DNA of 64,000 nt from Curvularia sp. ZM96. Taxonomy: Eukaryota; Ascomycota; Dothideomycetes; Pleosporales; Pleosporaceae. The position numbers were made by a program, and so were the translations under genes. A model generated the notes under the pieces. The model did not search any database, had not been told where the DNA came from, and was given only the letters and a program-made list of their open reading frames with translations. Shown here piece by piece: positions 10,644-20,724 of the stretch (the first letter of the stretch is position 1; each line of letters opens with the position of its first letter). The stretch spans positions 3,782,001 through 3,846,000 of the forward strand of contig JAJGBQ010000005.1 of the NCBI GenBank assembly GCA_022457065.1. The letters are read 5' to 3'.

Positions 10644-12638
10644 TTACAAGAAAGGCATCACCACGCCCTTTCTTATCGGGCTTCCCCTGCCGTCTACGGT
10701 ACTGCCTTCAGCGCTGTATCCAGAATCGCGATCGACCTCGTCATTGTCAAAGTCGATGTCGAAATCTGGCTCCTTGTCCTCGTCCTCAGCATCCTCATCG
10801 TCGCCGTCCCACGCCTTTTGCGTCGCACCGCGCGAGTTCCAGCGCAGGGTGCGGCTGATGCTGTCGAACCACTCGGTGGGTTGCGAGAGTACGGTGGGAA
10901 AGGGGTACTGAGAAGCTGCAATGGTGACATGGTCGCCCTGGCGGAGCTCGACACGACCCTTGCCATCGAAGGCACAGTAGGCAGTGGCGCGCGACTTGAT
11001 GGGTACTGCAATGCGTAGAAGCATGCTATCATTGAGGAGCATAGGGCGGAAGGACAGAGTGTGAGGGCAGATGGGTGTCAGGAGAATGGCAGGGATATCG
11101 GGGTGGACAAGCGAGCCGCCTGCTGAAAGCGAATATGCGGTTGAGCCAGTGGGTGTGGAGAAGATGCAGCCATCGGCTTGGACGACAGTGAGCAGGTTGT
11201 TGTCACCATACAGCTCCAGGTTTGAGACATAGGGCGATGGGCCGCGGTCGATGACCAGCTCATTGAGTACCTCGAATTGCTCGGCTTCAATATGTTGAGG
11301 CGAATCTTGAGCGGCATTCTTCTGATAACGGTATACCGTGCAAGTGAAGCGCATGCGCAAGTTGACACGCATACCAGTTTCTGACATGATCTTATCTAGT
11401 GCAGGGCGGTATTGCGCAAACTCGAAGTTGGTGAGGAAACCAAGACTGCCGAGCGAGAAGGACAGAATCGGGGGCACAATGCGCTGGAACAGCCATGAAG
11501 TGAAGAGGACAGTGCCGTCTCCACCAAGAGTAAGGACAAGGTCGAAGATCTCAGGGGTTTCCCAGCAGAGATCTGGAGTCCACCAGCGAAGCATGTTCTC
11601 GAAGCGTGAGTCCTTTGCCAACAGGGAGGGGGCATCGAAGCGTTTTGACCTGCGCAACTTGTGGTCTACGTAGACATTGACACCCACATCTGATCCGTAG
11701 CGGGAAGAAGTCATGAGCCACTCGGCCAACTCGCGCGTAAGGTATACGAGGTTGTTGTCGCGGGCTTTTGTGACAATCATGACGTTGCGCACTGTCATCT
11801 TGATGGGCCGTCGCTGAAGCTGCTTGGAGACCTCGCGGACGCTGCATGCCGTCTGCATGAGCCTCGAGTGCGATATTGTCTCGTCTTCGGACATCTCTTC
11901 CAACACCTTGCCCAGGTTGACCGCCTTGTCGAACTTCTTGTGGAAAAAGCAAGGTGATGCAAGCGCGGCAATCCGACTGGCGGACAGGTCTCCAGTATTC
12001 AACTCAAGCTCGGAGATGGCCTTGGCAAGTTGCGACTGGGTGATGCTCTTGGAGCGGGCGCCTTTGCGCCCGTCGTTGGACTCATCCATGTCGGCTGTAT
12101 CGGTGGATTCTGAAGTGGGTGGGGGCCGGGACTGGAGTGCCTTGAGGAGAGTTTGGCGGGGAATAGCCGAGTCGATGGAGCAAGCGTTCTTGCGGTGTTT
12201 CCGAATGCGGTGCTCGCCAAACGAGGGTACACGAGGCAAGACGGAGAGATTCTCGATCGAGGAAGAGGTGCTGACTGCGGTCAAGGATCGGTTTCTTGTA
12301 GAGTCGTCTGATGTCAGACTGGGTGGTTGTTGTGTTACAGCGGGCGGCCCGCCAGTCTCAGCGGGAGTGAGCGAGGCATTATACGGCGCATCCAGCGGGC
12401 AGTGGACACTAGTCTGTGGAGGTTGCGGTGATTCTGGGCGGGTGGGATTATTAAATGGTGCGGCGGCATCTGCGGATTTAGGGTCGGAGGAATTCGACTT
12501 GGCCCGTGGGGACAAAAGCGGGTGGACCTTGGCCGGGCTGAACGGCTCCCCATTCTTGTAAGTGGCCGCCATCATTGTCGCGGCGTACTGTCTTGCTGTT
12601 GTTGAACTGACGCCAGTCAGGATTGCGTAATCGTCCAA
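10644..12638 (-). CDS. NAD kinase (ATP-NAD kinase, Utr1/Yef1 type)
   Basis: A single uninterrupted exon of 664 residues. It phosphorylates NAD to NADP. The first 240 residues are low-complexity (Ser, Pro, Thr) and probably regulatory. The catalytic part shows L-T-L-G-G-D-G-T (GGDG at about 372-375), G-S-L-G-F-L-T-N-F (about 397-405), N-E-L-V-I-D-R-G (about 459-466) and the NAD-binding T-P-T-G-S-T-A-Y-S-L-S-A-G-G (about 495-508). The C-terminus is strongly acidic (Asp/Glu rich) before a short basic end. No mitochondrial presequence is evident, so the cytosolic Utr1-type enzyme is more likely than Pos5. An in-frame Met at residues 22-23 is an alternative start; the first Met is kept because the frame is open and nothing excludes it. 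Confidence 0.95.
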   Translation of the reverse strand: MDDYAILTGVSSTTARQYAATMMAATYKNGEPFSPAKVHPLLSPRAKSNSSDPKSADAAAPFNNPTRPESPQPPQTSVHCPLDAPYNASLTPAETGGPPAVTQQPPSLTSDDSTRNRSLTAVSTSSSIENLSVLPRVPSFGEHRIRKHRKNACSIDSAIPRQTLLKALQSRPPPTSESTDTADMDESNDGRKGARSKSITQSQLAKAISELELNTGDLSASRIAALASPCFFHKKFDKAVNLGKVLEEMSEDETISHSRLMQTACSVREVSKQLQRRPIKMTVRNVMIVTKARDNNLVYLTRELAEWLMTSSRYGSDVGVNVYVDHKLRRSKRFDAPSLLAKDSRFENMLRWWTPDLCWETPEIFDLVLTLGGDGTVLFTSWLFQRIVPPILSFSLGSLGFLTNFEFAQYRPALDKIMSETGMRVNLRMRFTCTVYRYQKNAAQDSPQHIEAEQFEVLNELVIDRGPSPYVSNLELYGDNNLLTVVQADGCIFSTPTGSTAYSLSAGGSLVHPDIPAILLTPICPHTLSFRPMLLNDSMLLRIAVPIKSRATAYCAFDGKGRVELRQGDHVTIAASQYPFPTVLSQPTEWFDSISRTLRWNSRGATQKAWDGDDEDAEDEDKEPDFDIDFDNDEVDRDSGYSAEGSTVDGRGSPIRKGVVMPFL

Positions 12639-12905
12639 GTATCCTAAAGCGGCGGCTTGCAGAACTTGGCAGCTGAGGTATTATATGGTTGTTGAGTCCG
12701 GTTGCCGCGGTACTTAAAGTATGTACAATCAAGGAGAAACGTAGCCAGACGAATCGGTTAGGGGAAATTGAATCCTCTGGGCGAATATCGAACAGGAAGC
12801 AAAAGGGAAGCGATGGATCGTGCTAGTGCATGGGCGTGATAGGTGTATAATAACGCTGAAAAGATAGTGACAGTTGTGAAGGAGGAGTCCGGCTCGACCA
12901 ATAAA

Positions 12906-12932
12906 AGTAGTAGTAGTAGTAGAAGAAGAAGA
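12906..12932. repeat. (AGT)n(AGA)n microsatellite
   Basis: Five AGT units followed by four AGA units, about 270 bp upstream of the NAD kinase start codon. On the NAD kinase sense strand it is a pyrimidine-rich tract, as often seen in fungal promoters and leaders. Confidence 0.85.
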
Positions 12933-13260
12933 GTAAGACAGGAAAAAAAAGATAAGAGAAGGGTACGCGACGAGACGGTGAGCCGCGTGCGAGGAGAGTG
13001 AGCGCGCAAGACAGAAGAAAGACTGCGGTTGAGGCACGTCTTAGGCACGCTGCACCACGTCTCCTATATTGACTTGACATCTGCACAACATCGCTGACAT
13101 CGCGCAATCCTGAATCAGAGCCGCACTACGGTCCCACGCGCCAGCCTCAAACAAAGTTACCGGCACTATGTTGCGGCTAAGTCGCCGGATTGTTGTGACA
13201 CTTCGCGCGTCACAAAACTCGTGGGTCGCCTTCGGACTTTCTACCAAACATAGAACAGAG

Positions 13261-13665
13261 CTAGACTCCAACCAACACTTTGATACACAACCCTTCAAGC
13301 CTCAGGCGGCCCAGAAGCCATTGTGCACCTGTCTCATCAGGCACGATCCACCAGATGGCCTTGACACTTGTCAAGCATCCTTCGAGAGCGTTAACAACTC
13401 CTGCACAGTTGAGGGGTTCCTCGCGTATAGCACTAGTCCCCATTATCGGCTCATAGCGATACTCTCCGGGTTTGATCCACTCTTTGCCACCGTACGGGCC
13501 GTTGAGAACAAACGCTTTCAGGCAAACATGCCGAATCGCATCGTCGCCCAGCACAGGAGTTTTCTCCACACTAGATACATCGGCCCCAGTGTAGATTAGT
13601 CTACTCCTATCCCTTGATGCGTATTGACGTCTCGTACAGGGGCGGTTTGGACCAAACTGGCTCAC
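13261..13665 (-). CDS. Doubtful hypothetical ORF, 134 codons
   Basis: The peptide has mixed composition without low complexity and one stretch that looks protein-like (around Y-G-G-K-E-W-I-K-P-G-E-Y). An overlapping plus-strand frame at 13168-13599 is almost as long, which weakens the case. There is no recognised domain, no clear intron and no strong start context. It may simply be an open stretch of non-coding DNA. Confidence 0.2.
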   Translation of the reverse strand: MSQFGPNRPCTRRQYASRDRSRLIYTGADVSSVEKTPVLGDDAIRHVCLKAFVLNGPYGGKEWIKPGEYRYEPIMGTSAIREEPLNCAGVVNALEGCLTSVKAIWWIVPDETGAQWLLGRLRLEGLCIKVLVGV

Positions 13666-14408
13666 TTGTCGCTAAAAAAGATGCTCGGTTTCGCAACAAC
13701 TTTACCAAGCGGAACATTACGGCATGAATGCACTGCCGTCTAGCCCGGCGGCCCACATACTTCACACACATCATCCCCAGTGGCGGTACAGGGCGCGTAT
13801 AGTGGCGTGGAAAATGGCCTCATACTCACCGACGATAGTGTTGCAGCGCCCGCCTTGTTCCTACACCTACACTCTGCGGCATTTGCGTCCAGTTACCGAT
13901 TTCCATGCCGAAGCTGCGTGCTGAAACTTGTGCATCCCATTAGCTGAACGTCAACATGACGGGCGCGTCGTTGACGATGGATCATTTCCTCTAGGCGCAA
14001 AAGACTGCTTCCACTGGATTGTTGTTGTTGTCCATTGGCGGCTGACAGCACGTCTGAAGCACACTTGACACATACAAACACCCGTCAATATATTGTCAGC
14101 GTCACAACTCCAGCAGTGTGTCAGATGGGCTTGCCGAGACTGAATAGAATCCAATTGAACGCAGCAGCAGAGGCATACGAGATGGACATGTGGCGCTGTA
14201 GCCAAACAATTTACATTTCTGCATGCCGGCAGACCCGGAAGGCTCTTTTGCAAGATGCAACCTGCGTACAGTGCAGAATCAGTCACTGACATATTCATCA
14301 ACTTGCTTTTCGTGAAGAATTTTGCGTGGTCTTGAAGACTTTTGGTAGTCATTGACATGTGGTATCTAGTGAAGCCGTAACTAAAGGAAACTTTTGCATG
14401 GCAGACGC

Positions 14409-15521
14409 TTATCGGAGGGCCTTGCGGGCGAAGGTGGGCAGAACAAAGGCGGCCTCGTGGATCTCCTTGCTGTAGTACCTGCACAGAGACTCCTCCTCTT
14501 CAGCAGACCAGCTGCGGAGAGGCTTCTTGAGGTCGCGGTTGGCGTCCTTGCTGCAGACCATGAAGCCGATCTGGCCAGAGGGGTAGGTGGGGATGGTGGT
14601 GTAGGCGTACTCGACGTTGGGGAAGACCTCCTTGCAAGCCTTCTTAAGGTTGACAATCAGAGGCATGTGGAGCCACTGGTTCTCAGCTACAGGGGAAAAA
14701 AGTTAGCCGCTGGCCGAAACAGTACCCATTTGACGCACAAGGTCGAAAGGCGTAACATAGACTTAGAGGGTTGAGAGAGGGCTTACAACCTTGGGTGGTA
14801 ATGACACCGCCTTCGCGGAGCGCTCCGTTGAGCAGTTCAAAGTATGCCTTCTGGAACAGAGCCTCGGCAGGGCCCTCAGGGTCGCTGGAGTCGGTGATGA
14901 TGACGTCGAACTCGCCCTTCTTGTCCTCGAGGAACTTGAAGCCATCACCGACAATGGTAGTGGTCTTGGGGTGCTCGAAACCGACGGACATGCCGGGCAG
15001 GTACTGCTTGGAGAGGCGGATGACAGCCTCGTCAATGTCGCAGAGGACAGCCTCCTTGACGCAGTCGTGCTTGACAACCTCACGGAGCACACCACCGTCA
15101 CCACCGCCAATGACCAAGACCTTCTCGGGGTTGGGGTGGGAGTTCATGGCCAGGTGAGTGATCATCTCCTGGTAGCTATCTTTCCGTCAGCCAATGCTCG
15201 TGCATGCCGTTTGTGAGGTAGCGTACGAGAACTCATCGCGCTCGGTGCACTGGATGACGTTGTCGAGAACGAGGACGGTGCCATAGTCGGTGGATTCGAA
15301 GATGAGGACGTCCTGGTACTGGCTCTTCTCGTGGTGAAGAACCTCCTTGACCTGGAGCGTCATGGCCTGACCGGGCCACATGCCGGAAATCTCGCGGAAC
15401 CAGCCATCTAAGGTCACAAGTCAACCGTTTACCTCTTTGTATTACCACAGCACACAATGCACTGAGGGCTTCTGTCTTGCGCTGCCTTACCCTTGATGGT
15501 GGGGTGCTCAATGGAAGGCAT
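14409..15521 (-). CDS. SPE3: Spermidine synthase
   Basis: Four exons in transcript order, 15521-15491, 15407-15227, 15175-14790 and 14686-14409, give 291 residues, the normal family length. The enzyme transfers aminopropyl from decarboxylated SAM to putrescine. Visible motifs: W-F-R-E and the Q-Y-Q-D strand in the N-terminal part, L-D-N-V-I-Q-C-T-E-R-D-E-F-S-Y-Q-E-M at the substrate gate, V-L-V-I-G-G-G-D-G-G-V-L-R-E for the nucleotide fold, C-D-I-D-E-A-V, and the catalytic D-V-I-I-T-D-S-S-D-P-E-G-P-A. Intron 2 (15176-15226) ends at AGATAG; the acceptor was chosen because it restores the conserved F-S-Y-Q-E. The start is divergent from the methyltransferase gene 528 bp away. Confidence 0.97.
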
Positions 15522-16049
15522 CTTGTTGGTAGGAGGACGCGTGAAGAATCGGGTATGTAGGTGAGGTGAGGTGACCCTTGAGCAGCGAATTGGGAAAGTG
15601 ACTGAGGATTGACAGAGCCGTCGGCGGATATATATGGGGAGCTTCAGTTTGGCCGAGTTTAGAGTTTTTCCAATGTTTGCGTTGGGCACAATTTTCTAGA
15701 TCGATGCACGTCACTGGCCGTGCGGGCAACCATGCCCCGCCATCCCCCACCATCTTAATTGGAAGGTCCAGCCGCCCAAGACACCGCTTCACCGACGGTA
15801 TTCTTCATACTCATTATAAGCGACCAAGATCGTGTCGCGATACATTATGCGTGTAGGAGAGATGTTGTGGGTGGTCGGGTTGATCATAGAGCCGATCTGA
15901 TGTAGAGGGTGGCGTCGGCGCTACTGATTGACAATGAGGGGGTAGAAGGGGTCGACTGGCCCAATGCATAAAAAGACGGACATGGCAGGTTGAACGGCAA
16001 CTAACAAACGCATTGTTTTCTGTGTGAGCACGCTATCGAAACCAAACAA
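15522..16049. promoter_or_regulatory. Shared divergent promoter region
   Basis: 528 bp separate the start codons of spermidine synthase (minus) and the SAM methyltransferase (plus). A TATATAT element at 15629-15635 lies about 108 bp upstream of the spermidine synthase start. No matching element is clear for the methyltransferase. No open frame of note lies inside. Confidence 0.6.
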
Positions 16050-16993
16050 ATGGACGGGCAAGCACCAAACAGAGACGCCACTCAGGAGGAGCGGAGCGCC
16101 GTCGAGCAAATCGTTGCAACAAAAGCTTATGTCGATAATCCCGAGCTTTTGCCGTGGTATACCAAGGAGATTGAAGAGCCCAAGCCTAATGTCAGGGACC
16201 TGTTTGAGAACTACAGCAAGGTCCCGTCCGCTGATGTAATTGGGCACATCAGGCACGTTAGGGACGAAGCATTCAAGATAGCAAGTCCGCCGTACTACGC
16301 ACAGAAACTCTGTCTAACTTCTCTATATAGTACCCCTACCCATGTCTGGGTAACTGTGGATTCCTCAACTTCTCTATTGGAGCAGGACCAGCTTACCAGG
16401 AAGTTGTCCAACGCATCAAGGATGGAGAGCAATTCCTGGACCTCGGATGCTGTATGGGCCAGGACGTCCGCAAACTTGTTCATGACGGCGCTCCATCTGA
16501 GAACACATACGCTTCTGATCTAAAACAGACCTTTTGGGACTTGGGATTTGACATGTTCCTTGACAAATCAAGTCTGAAGACAAAATTCCTGGAAGCCGAC
16601 ATCTTTGACGACGATTCCCAACTGAAGCAGCTGGATGGCAAGATCGACATCATTAACGCAGCCTCTTTCTTTCACCTTTTTAACTTGGAGGACCAGGTCA
16701 AGGCAGCAAAACGCGTTGTTCGACTGTTGAGACCAGTGCCCAACTCTCTTATCGTTGGGCGCCAAGGAGGAAAGCCCGAAGCCGGCAGCTTCGCGCACCT
16801 CATGAAGGGAATGGATGCTTTTTGGCACAATGCCGAATCATGGAAGGAAATGTGGGAGCGGGTTGGCAGGGAGAATGGGACACAATGGCATGTTGAAGCC
16901 GTGCTTGGCGAGGAAGATTTGTCGAAGAGGATGAAGACCAACTTGGTCCCTGCTGGGACAAGGTTCATGACTTTTACTATCCGTAGAGTATAA
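16050..16993 (+). CDS. SAM-dependent methyltransferase, AusD/Trt5-like
   Basis: Two exons, 16050-16280 and 16331-16993, give 297 residues. The 50-bp intron starts with GC (GCAAGT) and ends at TATATAG, with TCTAAC as branch site; removing it restores Y-P-Y-P-C-L-G-N in frame. The SAM-binding motif I is F-L-D-L-G-C-C-M-G-Q-D, followed by D-G-A-P-S-E-N, an acidic E-A-D-I-F-D and A-S-F-F-H-L-F. The pattern matches the fungal methyltransferase family that includes AusD and Trt5, which methylate carboxyl or hydroxyl groups of meroterpenoids and polyketides. No polyketide synthase or terpene cyclase lies in this window, so the gene may be a stand-alone member and its substrate is unknown. The protein is probably cytosolic: no signal peptide or membrane segment. 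Confidence 0.92.
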
Positions 16994-17431
16994 GATGACA
17001 AAATGATTGGGTAGAGCGCTTGAGTGTTTATGTAGACGAGGGTCTGTCCCGAATACAGATAGTTCGGCATGGCTCTCGTTGTCAAACATGTGGTCTTGTT
17101 GACATCTGAGTCGCTGTGTTTGCTCATCTTTCTTTCTTTCTTTATATTACTAAGTTCCTCCAACCAACTCCGCAACCACGCCCGTAAAAAGCTTAAAACT
17201 AGCACTAAGTAAATCGTTAATATCGCAAGAACCTAATCCTGCTTTTTTTGCACGTAAATAGCGCTTGTAGAAGGGTGCAAAAGGATCGTTTTCTGTCTGT
17301 GCACGAGTGTATAGGCTCGCGCATAGACACTTTTTGATGACTAAGGCACGCACGTGACGATTCCTCTTATCCTCAAACAAGGCAGCCTGCTACATAGCTC
17401 TACTTGAAAAGCTGGAAGAAGAATATCTAGT
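16994..17431. other. Short intergenic region before 5S rRNA
   Basis: It contains the methyltransferase 3' UTR and a short (CTTT)n tract around 17127-17145. No open frame with a protein-like pattern was seen. Confidence 0.6.
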
Positions 17432-17548
17432 ACATACGACCATAGGCTTCAGACATTCAGCGGATCCCGTTCGATCTCCGGTACTTAAGCTGAAGACCGG
17501 CGGACTAGTAGTCAGGTGGGTGACCACTGGCGAATCCCTGTCGTATGT
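17432..17548 (+). rRNA. rrf: 5S ribosomal RNA gene (dispersed copy)
   Basis: 117 bases begin ACATACGACCATAGG and end GTCGTATGT. The two ends pair perfectly over nine bases (helix I). Internal helix II is visible as CTTCAG (17446-17451) pairing with CTGAAG. The conserved fungal 5S segments GTACTTAAGC, GGTGGGTGACCAC and GGCGAATCCC are present at the right spacing and include the internal polymerase III control region. A T-rich run follows immediately (TTTTTG then TTTTTT), fitting polymerase III termination. The gene sits alone between protein genes, as in Neurospora and other filamentous ascomycetes where 5S genes are scattered. The loop III segment around TTCGATCTCC differs from the common form I remember, so a divergent type or a lightly decayed copy remains possible. 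Confidence 0.93.
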
Positions 17549-17895
17549 TTTTGTTTTTTGACTTTTGCTGCAGGTCACGTGCCCGCTAGGACCTATCTGG
17601 CATATCACTCAATCGAACACAGGCGAACTTTTTGACTGCTAGCACACATTTTCACCCTGACATTTCTATTGCAAGTACTTTTGCTGTTTATTAGTTCAAC
17701 GTCAAGATGGGAATTGTAGTCGCTTCGCTGGCTACCATCGGGGAAGCTGATCAAGCCAGCCAATGAGCGACTCGCAGGGTCCGAGCAGACAGCCCAAACT
17801 CAATCTGGCTTCAACACCACCATTGCAACTTCAATCCCGGGTCCATTGCTACAGGTTGTTTGCGCCATTTTCAATTATACCTGCAAGTCGCAATC
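17549..17895. other. Promoter region of coatomer epsilon
   Basis: About 350 bp between the 5S terminator and the coatomer epsilon start. No gene is seen. The first 15 bases are the T-rich polymerase III stop. Confidence 0.6.
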
Positions 17896-18977
17896 ATGGA
17901 TCCCTATTCCCCAGAAGGAGGTACTGTCTGGCGCCGCATACCACACCAGAAACCCCCACTAACACCCTCCAGAGCTCATCAACATCCACTCGGCCTTCCA
18001 CGCAGGCGCCTACCAACAAGTTCTCGATTTCGACACATCGTCCTTCTCAGCCTTGAACGCGCTCCCTGTTCGCGTCCTAAAGCTCCGCAGCCAAATTGCT
18101 CTTGGCCAGGCAGAATCCGTATCGAGCGAACTCGCATCCGAGAAGACACCAGATCTCGTCGCAGTAAAGTTGCTGGCAGACTATGAACAAGGCAAAGATG
18201 TTCTCGGCCCGGCAAAGAAGCTGGCAGAGCAGAGTGGACAGGAGAACTTGACTGTGCAGCTTTGCGTGGGCATGATCCTGGAGAGGGCAGGAGAGACGGA
18301 GGCTGCGCTCGAGTTGCTAAGCAAGCACCAAGGCAGTTTGGATGCGTGCGTCGGCCCCAATTTGCAAGTCAAGGCGCAACGGCTGACATCTGAACAGGGT
18401 AGCGCTCATTGTGCAAATCCACCTCCAACAGAACCGTACAGATCTCGCTGCCAAGGAGGCACAGCGCGCACGGAAATGGGCACAGGACAGTCTTCTGGTC
18501 AACATTGCTGAGAGTTGGGTGGGCATGCGTGAGGTTCGTTGCTCAGGCCCTGCTACTTTCTTCATCACCCTTCTGCGTAATCAATCAATGTTATGCAAGA
18601 CACTAACGTTAGTTTAGGGCGGCGAGAAATACCAGGCTGCATTCTACGTCTTCGAAGAACTAGCTACAACCGCACAATCTACCTCTCCCCATTCACTCGT
18701 CGCGCAAGCCGTATCGGAACTGCATCTTGGCCGCCTACCCGAGGCCGAAGCCGCTCTTCAACAAGCCCTCACCATTGACGGTACTTCTGCTGATACAATT
18801 GCCAATCTGATTGTCCTCAACACGCTGCTTGGCAAGAAGGAGGAAACAGAGAAGATGAAGACACAGCTTCAGTCCGTGGCCCCACAACACCGAGCCATAG
18901 CAGACTGGGCTAGTAAGAAGGAGGAGTTTGCCAAGGCTGCTGCCAAGTATACGCCCCAGTTCGAGCCTGTTTCGTAG
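17896..18977 (+). CDS. SEC28: Coatomer subunit epsilon
   Basis: Four exons, 17896-17920, 17973-18345, 18398-18533 and 18618-18977, give 297 residues, the usual length. This is a subunit of the COPI coat that drives Golgi-to-ER and intra-Golgi transport; it packs against alpha-COP. The sequence opens M-D-P-Y-S-P-E-G-E-L-I-N-I-H, then S-A-F-H-A-G-A-Y, L-R-S-Q-I-A-L-G-Q, and a run of TPR-like helix pairs (L-E-R-A-G-E-T-E-A-A-L-E-L-L; N-R-T-D-L-A-A-K-E-A), ending A-D-W-A-S-K-K-E-E-F-A-K-A-A-A-K-Y. Each splice was chosen because it restores a TPR helix. Exon 1 is only 25 bases. No oddities were found. Confidence 0.95.
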
Positions 18978-20724
18978 GTGGCGGAGAAGAATAGAAACAA
19001 TTTACGAACTTTGATGAATGGAGTTTAGCACCTTGGTTGATGATAAACTTAAACGGGTGAAGAGCTCACGGTGAAACGAGAAGAAGTGGGATTCCGGGAT
19101 GCTTGGTACGAGAGGGGGAGAGAAAGAAGGGGCAATATCCAACAGACAATGGTTAGGAGTTTGGACGTGGAGTAGTGAGTGAGCGGTAACGAAAGACACT
19201 CTGTATTTGCATACGTAGTCGCTCTTCCGGGCTATTACGAACAACAAAAAAAAACCAATACTGTAAATGTGCCTCAGCGCTCACGTTGAGGAGCTGTGTA
19301 GTTGCATCGGAGTTTTACATGTTAGTGATAGGGTCCTGTGCTGATGGATTAGTCTAAGCTCTAGTCTATGTGTAGGCATCGTACTCTGCACCAAGGCTTT
19401 CTGTGACGTAGACCTTGAGTGCTCCCCTGACCCAGCTACGCTCAGCTGCGTTAAGACAGATGTCATGGTGATTTCAAGATACTCCATACACCGACTTTAC
19501 ATGCATAACATATCACCGCATACTTCGAAGAAGTAAATCCAAGTGTCCCGAGTTAGCTGTGGCTTATGTACTGCCTTTTCTCTCTTTTTTTCCCTTAATC
19601 TGTCGATTCCACTCTGGAATCTCCCATGCCCACCGCTCACGGCATTCTGGCTTTCCGGACGCCACGACAATCAAACCCAGCTGCACCGCATCTCATCTAA
19701 ACTGGGTGGGCTGGGTACCCGGTTTCCGGGTGGTTAGGAACAAGATACAGAGTAGTCTTATTCCTCTAGCCAGGATAGCGGGGACATGCGTATGGCGTTT
19801 TAGCCAGAGTTGCGGTCTGCAGGCGTGACGCCGGCATGGACATGCCATGCGTCTGCTGTGATCGGGATGGGTGGAGTATGCAGGTGTGTTAGATGAGACA
19901 GTGTCCAAGCGCCAGGAATGTTGATCGACACGCCACACGGATCTAAGCGATGGATCCAATCCAGAGCACCGGATCTGTTTGAGAAGAGAGAAGAAAAGCA
20001 AAAAACAGTGCTCCATAGGCCGTTGCGGAATTGCCTTTTTCGGCAGCACGGATATGTGGAGATGGGCAAAGTCACTGGGGAGGGCGATTACCCACTTGTC
20101 CCACTGTCATGTCATGAGGGGCTTCGTGCTTCCCCTTCCCTTCAAATGACTCGGTGGCCTGCGTGTGTTGCAGCATCTGACACGTTTCGTGCGCGACAAA
20201 GGGTGGTCCTGGAACGAGAGGTGTTGTGCCGTCTCGGGACCTGGAGCATCCGGGAGCTACCATCTAAGACAATCTTAGAACGACCTTAGCTCAGCCTATC
20301 TGGCCAATCCATACCCGTTGTGGTAACATGGATCCAGGTTTTAACACGCTTTGGGATACGTCTCGTGAGAATGGGTACAGGAGAAGACCGCCTGGCTGGC
20401 AAGCTTTTAGAGGGGGTCACTTGAATGAGGCTTTTGCGTAGCGTATGTATGGGATCCGCGGTGTGTGCTAAAGTGAAGGCTTTTCTTAAGATTTGCCGCG
20501 CCGTTGATCTTTTGCCTTGGTCTTGTTGAGATTGCAATGGAGTATGCCTGATTTTGGGAACATAGGTGCTTCGTCGTCTACGCATGCGAGTTTCTCGATT
20601 CGTCTATTCCGCATACCACGTTGATTGAGTGCACTTCTGCACTCGTTCCATTAGCGCCGAGATCTCCGCTTCGCGCGCTTACCGAACCGCCGGGCTGTTG
20701 AATAAGCTAGGAAGCGTCGTCGTC
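18978..20724. other. Intergenic stretch, no convincing gene
   Basis: About 1.75 kb between two plus-strand genes. Open frames under 125 codons on both strands look random. It should contain the coatomer 3' UTR and the promoter of the phosphodiesterase gene. Confidence 0.6.

Larger units (their letters stand above)
12639..14408. other. Intergenic stretch with one doubtful open frame
   Basis: About 1.8 kb between the start of the NAD kinase gene and the 3' end of spermidine synthase. It holds the NAD kinase promoter and leader, with an AGT/AGA microsatellite at 12906-12932. Long overlapping open frames occur on both strands at 13168-13665, neither of which I recognise. Confidence 0.6.
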
